DNA from: a virus | Length of the DNA stretch: 32,116 nt | Virus record (IMG/VR): IMGVR_UViG_3300034061_000754 | Span: 1-32,116 of that record | Direction: 5' to 3' (one strand) | Shown here: positions 5,380 through 12,553 of the stretch, in pieces | How the letters are laid out: every line of letters begins with the position of its first letter | How positions within the stretch are numbered: position 1 is the first letter of the stretch | Notes under the pieces: generated by a model | What the model saw: the letters and a program-made list of their open reading frames with translations, nothing else | Databases searched by the model: none | Told to the model about the DNA's origin: nothing | Position numbers and translations under genes: made by a program

Positions 5380-6109
5380 CGTGACCGTCTCGCCATCGAC
5401 CGTATCCGTAACCGTGGCGACCGCATCTGCCGTGCCGTGGGATCCGTCGACGAGCGTCGACATCTACTCGGACTTCGTGAACGATGCCTCGCCGTTCGGG
5501 ATCAGCACTGGAACCGCAGGCAATCCAGGCAGCTCGACCTATACCTTCGGCGGCGACAACGGCGCGATGTTCGGGAAGATCAACCTGTCGCTCTCGGGAA
5601 CGCAGGGAGCGCGCATCGGAGTCTATGCGGCTCAAGCTGACACGGCCAACGTAAGCCGCACAAGGCTCATCACGGACGGAGCATACGACTTCAAGTGCCG
5701 CTGCGGAATCACGACCGCAGCCGCGCTGCAGAGGACGGTCGTAGGATTGTGCGTGACGCACGGACCTCCGAGCGCGACGCTCATCATCCAGGACGGCGCG
5801 GCGTTCCTTGCCAACGGAGATACCGGAAACTGGAACGCCGTCATCGCGACGGGTAACGTCATGGATCAGGTCGCGACCGGCTACAGCACGTCGGCAATGC
5901 GGACGCTCCGCATGACCACAAACGCAGCCGGCACGGAAGTCAACTTCTACATCGACGGGAACCTTGTCAGGACCGCAGCTCCTACATGGGACACCTCAAG
6001 TTCTCTCGCATGGGGATTCGAGATGCGCGACAAGCAGACAGGCGGATCAGGAACAAATGGTCTCGCTGTCATCGACTTCATGCGCCTGCAGTTCACGATC
6101 GCGCGGTAG
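5372..6109 (+). CDS. Tail-associated protein with a lectin-like beta-sandwich
   Basis: A 245-aa protein rich in Gly, Thr and Ser, built of beta strands. A Ser/Thr/Val N-terminus (1-25) precedes a domain with the look of a concanavalin-type sandwich: FGKINLSL, TLRMTTNAAGTEVNFYIDGNLV (strand-turn 'I-D-G' typical of such folds) and a closing IDFMRLQFTIAR. A receptor- or glycan-binding virion protein is likely. It is followed by a short hairpin and another small structural gene. Confidence 0.6.
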   Translation: MPDVTVSPSTVSVTVATASAVPWDPSTSVDIYSDFVNDASPFGISTGTAGNPGSSTYTFGGDNGAMFGKINLSLSGTQGARIGVYAAQADTANVSRTRLITDGAYDFKCRCGITTAAALQRTVVGLCVTHGPPSATLIIQDGAAFLANGDTGNWNAVIATGNVMDQVATGYSTSAMRTLRMTTNAAGTEVNFYIDGNLVRTAAPTWDTSSSLAWGFEMRDKQTGGSGTNGLAVIDFMRLQFTIAR

Positions 6110-6119
6110 AGCGCTGCAT

Positions 6120-6137
6120 GGCGGCGACCGCGCCGCC
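6120..6137 (+). promoter_or_regulatory. Intergenic GC hairpin
   Basis: GGCGGCG (6120-6126) and CGCCGCC (6131-6137) form a 7-bp stem with an ACCG loop in the gap between two structural genes. No T-run follows, so it is more likely an mRNA-stabilising or processing hairpin than a terminator. Confidence 0.4.
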
Positions 6138-6160
6138 GATGAAACCATAGGAGCAAACCG

Positions 6161-6442
6161 ATGACATACCTGGCAAATATCACGGCGCAATCGAATACCG
6201 CGGCATGGGTGACGGTCATGACCGGAGAATCTCCGAGCGCGATCCGTTCGATCATGCTCAACAACGGAACGACCAATTTCGTGGTCGTGCGCCGGAAGTC
6301 GAACACAAACGTCTCGGCGCAGTTCGGAACGGGAACGTTCAACCTGCCGCGCGTGAATCCAGGCGATCTCGAGGTTCAGTCGGCATCGGCCAACAGCGCG
6401 TCGATTCTCATCTGCTGCGGATGTCAGGAAGACCCAGCGTAA
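6161..6442 (+). CDS. Small virion-associated protein
   Basis: A 93-aa beta-rich protein with a TAGGAG ribosome-binding site. Content (YLANITAQSNTAAWVTVMTG, GTFNLPRVNPGDLEVQSAS) resembles short phage structural accessory proteins found among fibre genes. It ends with a CCGC dipeptide-rich tail. No firm family; location between a lectin-like protein and the holin-like gene argues for a virion role. Confidence 0.55.
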   Translation: MTYLANITAQSNTAAWVTVMTGESPSAIRSIMLNNGTTNFVVVRRKSNTNVSAQFGTGTFNLPRVNPGDLEVQSASANSASILICCGCQEDPA

Positions 6443-6452
6443 GGAGGACAGA

Positions 6453-6653
6453 ATGAAAGGCTCATGGAAGACGACAACGGCAGGCATCGTTTCAGGCATC
6501 GCGATCATCGCGACGCAGTTCTCGTACCTGCTCGACGCCGACCCCGCGACCGTGTTCTCGCTCGAGGCGGTCTTCGCCGCGCTCGGCGTGATCGGCATCG
6601 GTTTCTTCGCTCGGGACAACAACGTCTCGAGCGAGAAGGCTGGAGCGAACTAA
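6453..6653 (+). CDS. Holin-like small membrane protein
   Basis: A 66-aa protein with two hydrophobic segments, ~8-27 (AGIVSGIAIIATQFSYLL) and ~36-53 (LEAVFAALGVIGIGFFA), joined by a short acidic turn. It begins KTTTAGIVSG and ends FFARDNNVSSEKAG, a layout seen in many phage proteins annotated as putative holins. A strong GGAGG site precedes it. A holin would time lysis by opening the inner membrane. It is next to the overlapping lipoprotein pair, consistent with a lysis cassette, although no endolysin is recognisable. Confidence 0.65.
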   Translation: MKGSWKTTTAGIVSGIAIIATQFSYLLDADPATVFSLEAVFAALGVIGIGFFARDNNVSSEKAGAN

Positions 6654-6654
6654 G

Positions 6655-6876
6655 ATGTCCTCGCCAGGGGAGCGCTGGCATGAAGCGGGTACGACCCATC
6701 AGCGCGTTCTCCTCGGCATCGAGGATCGGAGCGAGCGGATGCGGATGCTCGCCAGCGCTCCCCTGTTCTCCCTATGGTCCGACTGCAAGAGGGAGCTCGA
6801 GGAGGCGGCCGCCGAGATGGACAGGCTGAGGAAGCGGATCGCCGAGCTGGAGGCTTCGCATGGAAGGAGCGCATGA
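6655..6876 (+). CDS. Small coiled-coil protein between the holin-like and spanin-like genes
   Basis: A 73-aa hydrophilic protein. Residues ~38-70 form a coiled coil (CKRELEEAAAEMDRLRKRIAEL). There is no membrane segment. Its end carries the ribosome-binding sites of the following gene, GGAAGGAG (6862-6869). It resembles small phage helical proteins in lysis cassettes, but I cannot assign a role. Confidence 0.6.
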   Translation: MSSPGERWHEAGTTHQRVLLGIEDRSERMRMLASAPLFSLWSDCKRELEEAAAEMDRLRKRIAELEASHGRSA

Positions 6877-7131
6877 ATGCTCGATCGGATCGTCGCGGCT
6901 GTGGCGATGGCTCTCTTCTCATGGCTCGAGAAGAGGCTTGACCGTCCGAACGTGTCGGTCGATCTTGCGATGGACCGCGCTCGGCTTCTTCGCGCTGGCC
7001 GTCGGGTGCGCGAGTGGATGCAGCGTGAGGACCGTATTCGTGCGGGACGGCGTGCCGGTCAGGGTGAGCAAGGCGCGCGGGACGGTGCTGGTGATGCTGG
7101 ACGGCCAGTGGACCGAGACGCAGCCAACTGA
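6877..7131 (+). CDS. Small amphipathic protein overlapped by a lipoprotein gene (inner-membrane-partner candidate)
   Basis: An 84-aa protein starting at ATG 6877, with AAGGAG 7 nt upstream. The N-terminus (LDRIVAAVAMALFSWLEKRLD) is an amphipathic or weakly hydrophobic helix, and residues ~35-55 (AMDRARLLRAGRRVREWMQ) resemble a recurrent small phage protein whose 'LLRRAG.RIREWM' segment is familiar. After ~60 the sequence is Arg/Gly-rich and may be constrained by the lipoprotein in the next frame. The pairing recalls Rz/Rz1, but it lacks a clear membrane span and long coiled coil. Confidence 0.55.
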   Translation: MLDRIVAAVAMALFSWLEKRLDRPNVSVDLAMDRARLLRAGRRVREWMQREDRIRAGRRAGQGEQGARDGAGDAGRPVDRDAAN

Positions 7132-7192
7132 CATTCCCGAAGGCTGGTATCTGGTCCATCCGAGCTTCGTGGAGGAAGCCCATGCCGATTAG
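6938..7192 (+). CDS. Lipoprotein embedded in the previous gene's other frame (o-spanin-like)
   Basis: The +1 frame encodes a type II signal peptide: a basic N-region (RTCRSILRW), a hydrophobic core (TALGFFALAV) and a lipobox at AVGC or ASGC. The mature part, SVRTVFVRDGVPVRV to IPEGWYLVHPS, resembles phage lipoproteins with 'RTVYVP.G.PVRL' and 'IPEGWY'. An outer-membrane lipoprotein would match an o-spanin and implies a diderm host. Start is uncertain: TTG 6938 gives a normal-length signal; TTG 6965 and ATG 6860 are alternatives. It ends inside the next gene's start. Confidence 0.65.
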   Translation: MTVRTCRSILRWTALGFFALAVGCASGCSVRTVFVRDGVPVRVSKARGTVLVMLDGQWTETQPTDIPEGWYLVHPSFVEEAHAD

Positions 7193-7400
7193 CTTCATTC
7201 CAGAGGTCTTCTCGATACCGATCGGGACTGGACTGAAGGTCGACGCGAGCGGGAAGCTCGTCGTCGATCTTGCGCTTTCGGAGCTGAAGGACGCGACGAT
7301 CACGTCGATCGCAGCCGACAACGTCATCAGGTGGGATGCAGGGACAGGCAAGTGGGTCAACATCGCGCAGACCGAACTGGTCGACGGCGGGAACTTCTAG
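7182..7400 (+). CDS. Small fibre-associated protein ending in VDGGNF
   Basis: A 72-aa protein preceded by GGAGGAA. The C-terminus (VIRWDAGTGKWVNIAQTELVDGGNF) is a phrase widespread in phage fibre proteins. The tip motif is close to the endings of the next two genes (IDGGTF and VGGQNF), suggesting a shared trimer cap or attachment end. Probably a fibre chaperone, tip or truncated fibre. Confidence 0.6.
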   Translation: MPISFIPEVFSIPIGTGLKVDASGKLVVDLALSELKDATITSIAADNVIRWDAGTGKWVNIAQTELVDGGNF

Positions 7401-7409
7401 GAGCAAGTC

Positions 7410-8690
7410 ATGGCGAATACCGTGCGGATCAAGCGTCGAGGTAGCGGAGCAACAGGAGCGCCGAGCAGCCTGGCGAACGCGGAGCTCGCGTTCAACGAGG
7501 TCGACGATACGCTCTACTACGGCAAGGGAACCGGTGGCGCCGGCGGCACTGCGACGACGGTCGAGGCGATCGGCGGCATCGGTGCTTTCGTCGGACTGTC
7601 TGGAACGCAGACGATCACGGGAAACAAGACGTTCTCGGGAACCGTGGCGCTCGGATCGAGTGCGACCGCGACGACCCAGAGCTCGGGAAACAACACGACT
7701 GCCGTCGCGACCACGGCATTCGTCACCGCCGCCATCAGCTCTTCAGGCGGCGGAACAGTGACGAGCGTCGCTCTCACTGCGCCGAGCTTCATCTCCGTCT
7801 CTGGATCGCCTGTCACCTCCAGCGGAACGATCGCGCTATCCCTCGCGTCCCAGACCGCGAACCACGTCTTCGCGGCTCCAAACGGCAGCGCTGGCACGCC
7901 TTCATTCCGAGCGCTCGTCTCCGCTGACATCCCTGATCTCTCTGCCTCGTACCTACCCATCTCAGGGGGGACGATCTCATCGAACCTCACGGTCTCAGGG
8001 AACCTGACCGTGAACGGCACGACCACGACGATCAACTCGACGACGATCGCCGTCGACGACAAGAACATCACGCTCGGCGACGTGACGACACCGACGGACA
8101 CCACTGCCGATGGCGGCGGAATCACGCTCAAGGGAGCGACTGACAAGACGTTCAACTGGGTCGACGCGACGGATGCGTGGACGAGCTCGGAGCATCTGAA
8201 CCTGCTCACTGGCAAGGCGTTCTACATCAACGGCTCGAGCGTCCTGAGCTCGACCACGCTCGGATCAGGCGTGACCGCCTCGAGCCTGACGAGCGTCGGA
8301 ACGATCGGAACTGGAACATGGCAGGGGACGGCAGTCGCGATCGCCTACGGAGGCACGGGAGCGACCGACGCCGGAACTGCGAGGTCGAACCTCGGACTCG
8401 CAATCGGGACGAACGTCCAGGCGTATGACGCTGGACTGGCGTCCATCGCCGGACTGACGACTGCTGCGGATCGGATGATCTACACGACCGCGTCCGACGT
8501 CTACGCGGTGACGACGCTGACCTCTGCGGGACGCGCGATCCTCGACGACGTGGACGCCGCTGCGCAGCGGACGACGCTCGGCCTGGGTACGATCGCGACG
8601 CAGGCTTCGAGCAATGTCACGATCACGGGCGGCAGCATCAGCAACCTCTCGAGTTTCGACGGCATCACGATCGACGGCGGCACCTTCTAG
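7410..8690 (+). CDS. Tail fibre protein 1 (repeat-rich)
   Basis: A 426-aa Gly/Ser/Thr-rich protein. The N-terminal ~45 residues (MANTVRIKRRGSGATGAP, LANAELAFNEVDDTLYYG) are an adapter module shared with the next gene. Then come recognisable shaft segments: TVALGSSATATTQSSGNNTTAVATTAFV, a NLTVSGNLTVNGTTTTINS-type shoulder with VDDKNITLG, the AYGGTGATDAGTARSNLG fibre repeat, and QRTTLGLGTIATQASSN near the end. It should form a trimeric fibre for host attachment. It ends IDGGTF. Confidence 0.8.
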   Translation: MANTVRIKRRGSGATGAPSSLANAELAFNEVDDTLYYGKGTGGAGGTATTVEAIGGIGAFVGLSGTQTITGNKTFSGTVALGSSATATTQSSGNNTTAVATTAFVTAAISSSGGGTVTSVALTAPSFISVSGSPVTSSGTIALSLASQTANHVFAAPNGSAGTPSFRALVSADIPDLSASYLPISGGTISSNLTVSGNLTVNGTTTTINSTTIAVDDKNITLGDVTTPTDTTADGGGITLKGATDKTFNWVDATDAWTSSEHLNLLTGKAFYINGSSVLSSTTLGSGVTASSLTSVGTIGTGTWQGTAVAIAYGGTGATDAGTARSNLGLAIGTNVQAYDAGLASIAGLTTAADRMIYTTASDVYAVTTLTSAGRAILDDVDAAAQRTTLGLGTIATQASSNVTITGGSISNLSSFDGITIDGGTF

Positions 8691-8698
8691 GAGACGCG

Positions 8699-9496
8699 AT
8701 GGCGAATACGCTACTCCATAAGCGGTCCAGCACCGCCGCCGCAACGCCGAGCGCGGGAAGCCTCACGGTCGGCGAGTTGGCTATCAACACCGCAGACGGG
8801 AAGTTGTTCACAAAGAAGTCGAACGGAACCGTCGTTGAGATCGGCGGCGGCGGCGGCGTCAGCGACGGAGACAAGGGCGACATCACCGTCTCGTCGAGCG
8901 GAGCGACCTGGACCATCGACAACAGCGCCGTGACCTACGCGAAGATACAGAATGTCTCCGCGACCGATCGGATACTCGGTAGGTCAAGCGCAGGAGCCGG
9001 AGTCGTGGAGGAAATCACCTGCACGGCGGCGGGTCGCGCTCTGATCGACGATGCCGATGCAGCGGCACAGCGGACAACGCTCGGGCTTGGAACCATCTCT
9101 ACGCAGGCTTCCAGCAATGTGTCGATTACGGGCGGCACAGTGTCAGGCGTGAAGGTAACCGACTACACCGAGCCGAAGACTTCCCCGACCATCTCCAGTG
9201 GAACCTTGACGCTCAATCTCAACGACGCGCAAGTTTTTGATGTATCGCTGAATGCCAACATCACCACGCTCACGATCTCAAACACCGATGCAACCTCAAA
9301 TACGGTGAATGCATTCACGGTCATCTTCACGATGGACGGAACAGCAAGAACCGTGACATGGCCCGCAGCGGTCAAATGGGCGGGCGGAACAGCGCCGACA
9401 CTGACCAGCACGAACGGCAAGAAAGATGTCTTGTCGTTCCTGTCTCCAGACAACGGAACGACGTGGCTCGGCTTTGTCGGAGGTCAGAACTTCTGA
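8699..9496 (+). CDS. Tail fibre protein 2 (paralogue of the preceding gene)
   Basis: A 265-aa fibre that begins like its neighbour (MANTLLHKRSSTAAATPSAG, LTVGELAINTADGKLFTK) and shares a ~30-residue module (DAAAQRTTLGLGTISTQASSNVSITGG) with it. The C-terminal half differs: a beta-domain with TLTLNLNDAQVFDVSLN, TMDGTARTVTWP and a final SPDNGTTWLGFVGGQNF, a common fibre head. Two fibres sharing stem modules suggest alternative receptors or recombination. GGAGACGCG precedes the ATG. Confidence 0.78.
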   Translation: MANTLLHKRSSTAAATPSAGSLTVGELAINTADGKLFTKKSNGTVVEIGGGGGVSDGDKGDITVSSSGATWTIDNSAVTYAKIQNVSATDRILGRSSAGAGVVEEITCTAAGRALIDDADAAAQRTTLGLGTISTQASSNVSITGGTVSGVKVTDYTEPKTSPTISSGTLTLNLNDAQVFDVSLNANITTLTISNTDATSNTVNAFTVIFTMDGTARTVTWPAAVKWAGGTAPTLTSTNGKKDVLSFLSPDNGTTWLGFVGGQNF

Positions 9497-9909
9497 TGCT
9501 ATCCGCAGCTGCCGCCATGATCGCAATGCGAGCGAAGAAGTCGAGTGGTGGCGGCGGCGGCGATGTCACTCCGAACGCGGTCGACTGGGATGATGTCGCC
9601 GCTCCTGGTGGATCGACAAATACCGTGACCATCACTGGCATCAATACCGCGATAGATCTATCTATAAGTTGGACGGGATACCCTGGGTCTGGCGCATTCG
9701 ATGTCTACAAGAATGATTCCCAGACATCTCTTGCAGACAATGACTCGCCATTCACTTTGTCTGTCTCAAACAACGATGAGATATATTTCTATGCTTTCAG
9801 TTCATCGGTTGCGTCCATTTCTGTGACCGTCACAAATGCGAGCGACGGAGATACGGTGCTTGATACATTCACCCTCAATGTCGGCGAAGAGGGTGGCGGC
9901 GGCGGTTGA
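9496..9909 (+). CDS. Fibre-tip-like protein flanked by poly-glycine
   Basis: A 137-aa protein whose ATG overlaps the previous stop. A short hydrophobic N-terminus is followed by Ser-Gly5 (~18-23), a beta-sandwich resembling an Ig-like domain (STNTVTITGINTAIDLSISW to ISVTVTNASDGDTVLDTFTLNV), and an end of Glu-Glu-Gly5. The glycine runs act as flexible linkers. The DNA is visibly AT-richer than its neighbours, which suits a recently exchanged adhesin or virion display domain. Confidence 0.6.
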   Translation: MLSAAAAMIAMRAKKSSGGGGGDVTPNAVDWDDVAAPGGSTNTVTITGINTAIDLSISWTGYPGSGAFDVYKNDSQTSLADNDSPFTLSVSNNDEIYFYAFSSSVASISVTVTNASDGDTVLDTFTLNVGEEGGGGG

Positions 9910-9935
9910 TGTGCGTGATATATAGGAGACACGCG

Positions 9936-10532
9936 ATGGAACACGACACGCGATGGCGTTCCCAACTCGGGCAGGATCGGTTCGCATGGCTGACGCTCGA
10001 CCGAAAGCGCGATGGGACATTCATCGACATCGGCGCGGGCGACCCCGAGGTAATCTCAAACACCTGGACGCTCGAGACCGGCTTCGGCTGGCGCGGCGTC
10101 CTCTGCGACATCGAGTACGCAGAGCAGCTGCGGAAACTGCGGAACCCGTCGAACGATGTCGAGGCCGACGCGTTCGCGGTCGACTGGCGCGCGCACTTCC
10201 GCAAGTGGCAGCGCGACGGGTGGATCGACTTCCTCTCGCTCGACATCGAGCCGCCGGACATGACGGCGAAACTCCTGCTCGACCTGCCGCTCGGCGAGGT
10301 GCGTTTCCGCATCGCCTGCGTCGAGCATGACGCCTACCGCTTCGAGAACGGATCGCAGCGCCGAGACCTGATGCGGAACCTGCTCGAGTGGCACGGCTAT
10401 GTCCGCGTCTGCGATGTCGGCTGCGAGGTCGACGGCAAGCACGCACACATCGAGGACTGGTGGGTGCATTCGGACGCCGAGGATCTGGTCGAGCGCGCGC
10501 AGCTGGTGCTCACGGGTGGGGGCGCGATATGA
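9936..10532 (+). CDS. FkbM-family SAM-dependent methyltransferase
   Basis: A 198-aa enzyme. The opening SQLGQDRFAWL and SAM-binding motif I FIDIGAG (29-35) with WTLETGFGWRGVLCDIE are typical of FkbM-type methyltransferases, which usually methylate sugar hydroxyls. The helical centre, IDFLSLDIEPPD, matches the family's second acidic motif. TAGGAGA lies 7 nt before ATG 9936, so this is preferred over the upstream TTG. It sits just after the fibre genes, so decoration of a glycan on the virion or host surface is a reasonable inference, especially given the glycosyltransferase at 20024. Confidence 0.8.
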   Translation: MEHDTRWRSQLGQDRFAWLTLDRKRDGTFIDIGAGDPEVISNTWTLETGFGWRGVLCDIEYAEQLRKLRNPSNDVEADAFAVDWRAHFRKWQRDGWIDFLSLDIEPPDMTAKLLLDLPLGEVRFRIACVEHDAYRFENGSQRRDLMRNLLEWHGYVRVCDVGCEVDGKHAHIEDWWVHSDAEDLVERAQLVLTGGGAI

Positions 10533-11038
10533 AGACCGAGACCGTAGCCATCGACTCCATATCGCTTGACCCTGCGAATGTGCGTCGGCATCCCGACCGA
10601 AACATCCAGACGATCGTGGCGAGCCTGAAGCGATTCGGCCAGCAGAAGCCGATCGTCGTCACGAAGGAAGGGATCGTCATCGCCGGCAACGGCACGCTCC
10701 AGGCGGCGCGGCATCTCGGATGGAAGCAGATCGAGATAGTGCGTACGGGCCTGACGGGATCGGACGCGACCGCCTACGCCATTGCGGACAACCGCACCGC
10801 GGAACTCGCGGAGTGGGACGACGAAGCTCTGGCGCAGACGCTTGCGGCGCTCCAGATCGAGGACGATGAACTCCTACTTGCATCCGGGTTTATTGAGCAG
10901 GAACTAAATGCTCTAACAGAGCGTCACGCAAAATCCGAGGTGACGCCGGAATCCAGTGCCAAGGAAATCGACGTCGATTCATTCTCCATGCAATGCAAGT
11001 GCCCGAGGTGCAATTTTGAGTTTGATCCAAACACCTAA
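10529..11038 (+). CDS. ParB-like nuclease/binding-domain protein with a C-terminal CxCxxC
   Basis: A 169-aa protein. Residues ~8-100 are a ParB/sulfiredoxin-type domain: SLDPANVRRHPDR, SLKRFGQQKPIVV, AGNGTLQAARHLGW and AIADNRTAELA. In phages this domain usually forms the N-terminal part of, or a partner to, DNA methyltransferases, and may load them on DNA. Near the end is C156-x-C158-P-x-C161, a possible partial zinc site. The last ~20 codons overlap the start of the methyltransferase gene. Base composition shifts to AT-rich in its last third, marking a junction. Confidence 0.78.
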   Translation: MKTETVAIDSISLDPANVRRHPDRNIQTIVASLKRFGQQKPIVVTKEGIVIAGNGTLQAARHLGWKQIEIVRTGLTGSDATAYAIADNRTAELAEWDDEALAQTLAALQIEDDELLLASGFIEQELNALTERHAKSEVTPESSAKEIDVDSFSMQCKCPRCNFEFDPNT

Positions 11039-12089
11039 TTGCGCATGGAATCTGACAGACCTCAAGTCCGTTCCGAAGAACGGAATCAAGGTCTTCAGCA
11101 CCTTTGCTTGCGGCGGCGGATCAACGATGGGATACAAGCGCGCCGGATGCGATGTCGTCGGTGCAAATGACATCGACCCGGAAATGGCATGGCACTACAA
11201 GGTTAACCACTCGCCGCGCCACTATTTGCTCTGCCCCATTCGCGATCTTCTGACAGCCGATCTTCCGCAGGAACTCTTTGGAATCGACATCCTTGACGGA
11301 TCTCCTCCATGCTCGACGTTCTCTACGAGCGGCAATCGAGAGGATGATTGGGGAAGGGAAAAACACTTCCGAGAGGGTCAGGCAAAGCAGATTCTCTCGG
11401 ATCTCTTCTTTGACTTCCTCAACCTTGCCGAGCGCCTTCAGCCTCGGACGATCATCGCAGAGAATGTGAAGGGGATGATCATCGGCAATGCGAAGGGATA
11501 CTGCAAGATGGTGATGCAGCGCCTTCGTGACCTTGGATACAGGCCGCAACTCTTCCTTATCAACGCCGCGGACTGCGGAGTTCCGCAGCGTCGAGAACGT
11601 GTGTTTTTCTGCGCAGTACGAAATGATGTATCGGATAGACCGCTCAAACTTACTCCGAAACATCAATGGATAAGCGTAGGAGAGGCAACTAGAGATCTGC
11701 AGGGAACTGCACAGACAAGATCTAGTGATGTGAAGCTGTCAGATCTTGTTCAAACTCTATGGAACGGAACGAAGCCGGGAGATTCTCTTGACAAAGCATC
11801 GTTGAAGATAAATGGGAAGCCGGGTTGGTTCACATGGAATCGACTTGCAGAGAATCAGCCATCTCCAACCGTTGTAGCTGGAGCCGATTCAACTTTGCAC
11901 TGGTCGGAACCAAGACGATGTTCGTTCGCAGAGCTGAAGAGAATCGGAAGTTTCCCGGATGATTATGTAGCGCGAACAAATGCGATCGGTAAATACATGG
12001 TTGGAATGAGCGTACCTCCAAAGATGATGGAGGTAGTTGCGCGAGCGGTATGCTCGCAATGGCTCGGAGTATGCTATGTCGCGTCCTAA
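11016..12089 (+). CDS. DNA (cytosine-5) methyltransferase
   Basis: A 357-aa full-length C5 enzyme that would methylate cytosine in a short DNA target using SAM. Motifs in order: I, FSTFACGGGST (27-37); IV, GSPPC with catalytic Cys99; VI, ENV (149-151); VIII, QRRERV (191-196); a target recognition domain ~225-300; the RIGSFPDDY segment (~309-317); and X, GMSVPP (330-335). TTG 11016 is chosen because GAGGTG lies 5 nt upstream; the frame continues to a GTG at 10956. Composition is clearly lower in GC than the genome, so it was probably acquired. It may protect phage DNA from host restriction. Confidence 0.88.
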   Translation: MSLIQTPNCAWNLTDLKSVPKNGIKVFSTFACGGGSTMGYKRAGCDVVGANDIDPEMAWHYKVNHSPRHYLLCPIRDLLTADLPQELFGIDILDGSPPCSTFSTSGNREDDWGREKHFREGQAKQILSDLFFDFLNLAERLQPRTIIAENVKGMIIGNAKGYCKMVMQRLRDLGYRPQLFLINAADCGVPQRRERVFFCAVRNDVSDRPLKLTPKHQWISVGEATRDLQGTAQTRSSDVKLSDLVQTLWNGTKPGDSLDKASLKINGKPGWFTWNRLAENQPSPTVVAGADSTLHWSEPRRCSFAELKRIGSFPDDYVARTNAIGKYMVGMSVPPKMMEVVARAVCSQWLGVCYVAS

Positions 12090-12234
12090 AGGCTCGGTCA
12101 AGGCTATTGACTTGGAGAAGGTCGAGGCGCTCGCTTCGTTTGGGTGCACACAAGACGAAATCGCCGTGATTATGCGATGCTGCTCGCGCACGCTTCGGGA
12201 GACGCTGACGGGAAAGAAGGCGACCCGTGGCTAG
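12076..12234 (+). CDS. Truncated TerS-like HTH protein (duplicate of the next gene's N-terminus)
   Basis: A 52-aa protein that is only a helix-turn-helix: IDLEKVEALASFGCTQDEIAVI aligns with IDVKQVETAASIGCTQEEIGYI of the next gene, and the block ends in CSRTL versus CSVRTL. About half of 34 aligned residues are identical. It lacks the oligomerisation and C-terminal parts of a small terminase. ATG 12076 overlaps the methyltransferase end. It is either a remnant carried in with the methyltransferase or a small DNA-binding regulator. Confidence 0.65.
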   Translation: MSRPKGSVKAIDLEKVEALASFGCTQDEIAVIMRCCSRTLRETLTGKKATRG

Positions 12235-12553
12235 GCCGAAGCTCGTCATCGACGTCAAGCAGGTTGAGACGGCCGCGTCCATCGGATGCACCCAGGAGGA
12301 GATCGGATACATCGTCGGATGCTCCGTCCGGACGCTGCAGACGAGGCGCGATCTCCACGAAGCCTACGACCGAGGCATGGCGCGCATGCGAACGAGCCTG
12401 CGTCGGATGCAGTGGAAGAAGGCCTGCGAAGGCAACGTCACCATGATGATCTGGCTCGGAAAGCAGGTACTCGGCCAGAAGGACCGCGTCGAGGAGACGC
12501 TCAAGTCCGAGGTGGTCGAGATCGAGCGGTACACGCCGAAGGCGCTCGAGTGA
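12227..12553 (+). CDS. Terminase small subunit
   Basis: A 108-aa protein. The N-terminal HTH (~8-40, GCTQEEIGYIVGCSVRTL) is followed by a helical oligomerisation segment (~45-85) containing MARMRTSLRRMQWKKACEGN and MMIWLGKQVLGQ, the latter a signature common to many small terminases. It recognises the packaging start and feeds DNA to TerL. GTG 12227 follows GAAAGAAGG, and the end overlaps TerL by 4 bp. The short length is normal for this compact type. Confidence 0.82.
   Translation: MARPKLVIDVKQVETAASIGCTQEEIGYIVGCSVRTLQTRRDLHEAYDRGMARMRTSLRRMQWKKACEGNVTMMIWLGKQVLGQKDRVEETLKSEVVEIERYTPKALE

Noticed and set aside
6860-6937. ATG 6860 as the lipoprotein start, despite a GGAGG site
   Set aside because: It would give an N-region of over 35 residues before the hydrophobic core, too long for a normal signal peptide; kept only as an alternative.
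8560-9140. Repeated DNA blocks as a mobile element
   Set aside because: They encode matching fibre modules in frame; there are no inverted ends or transposase.
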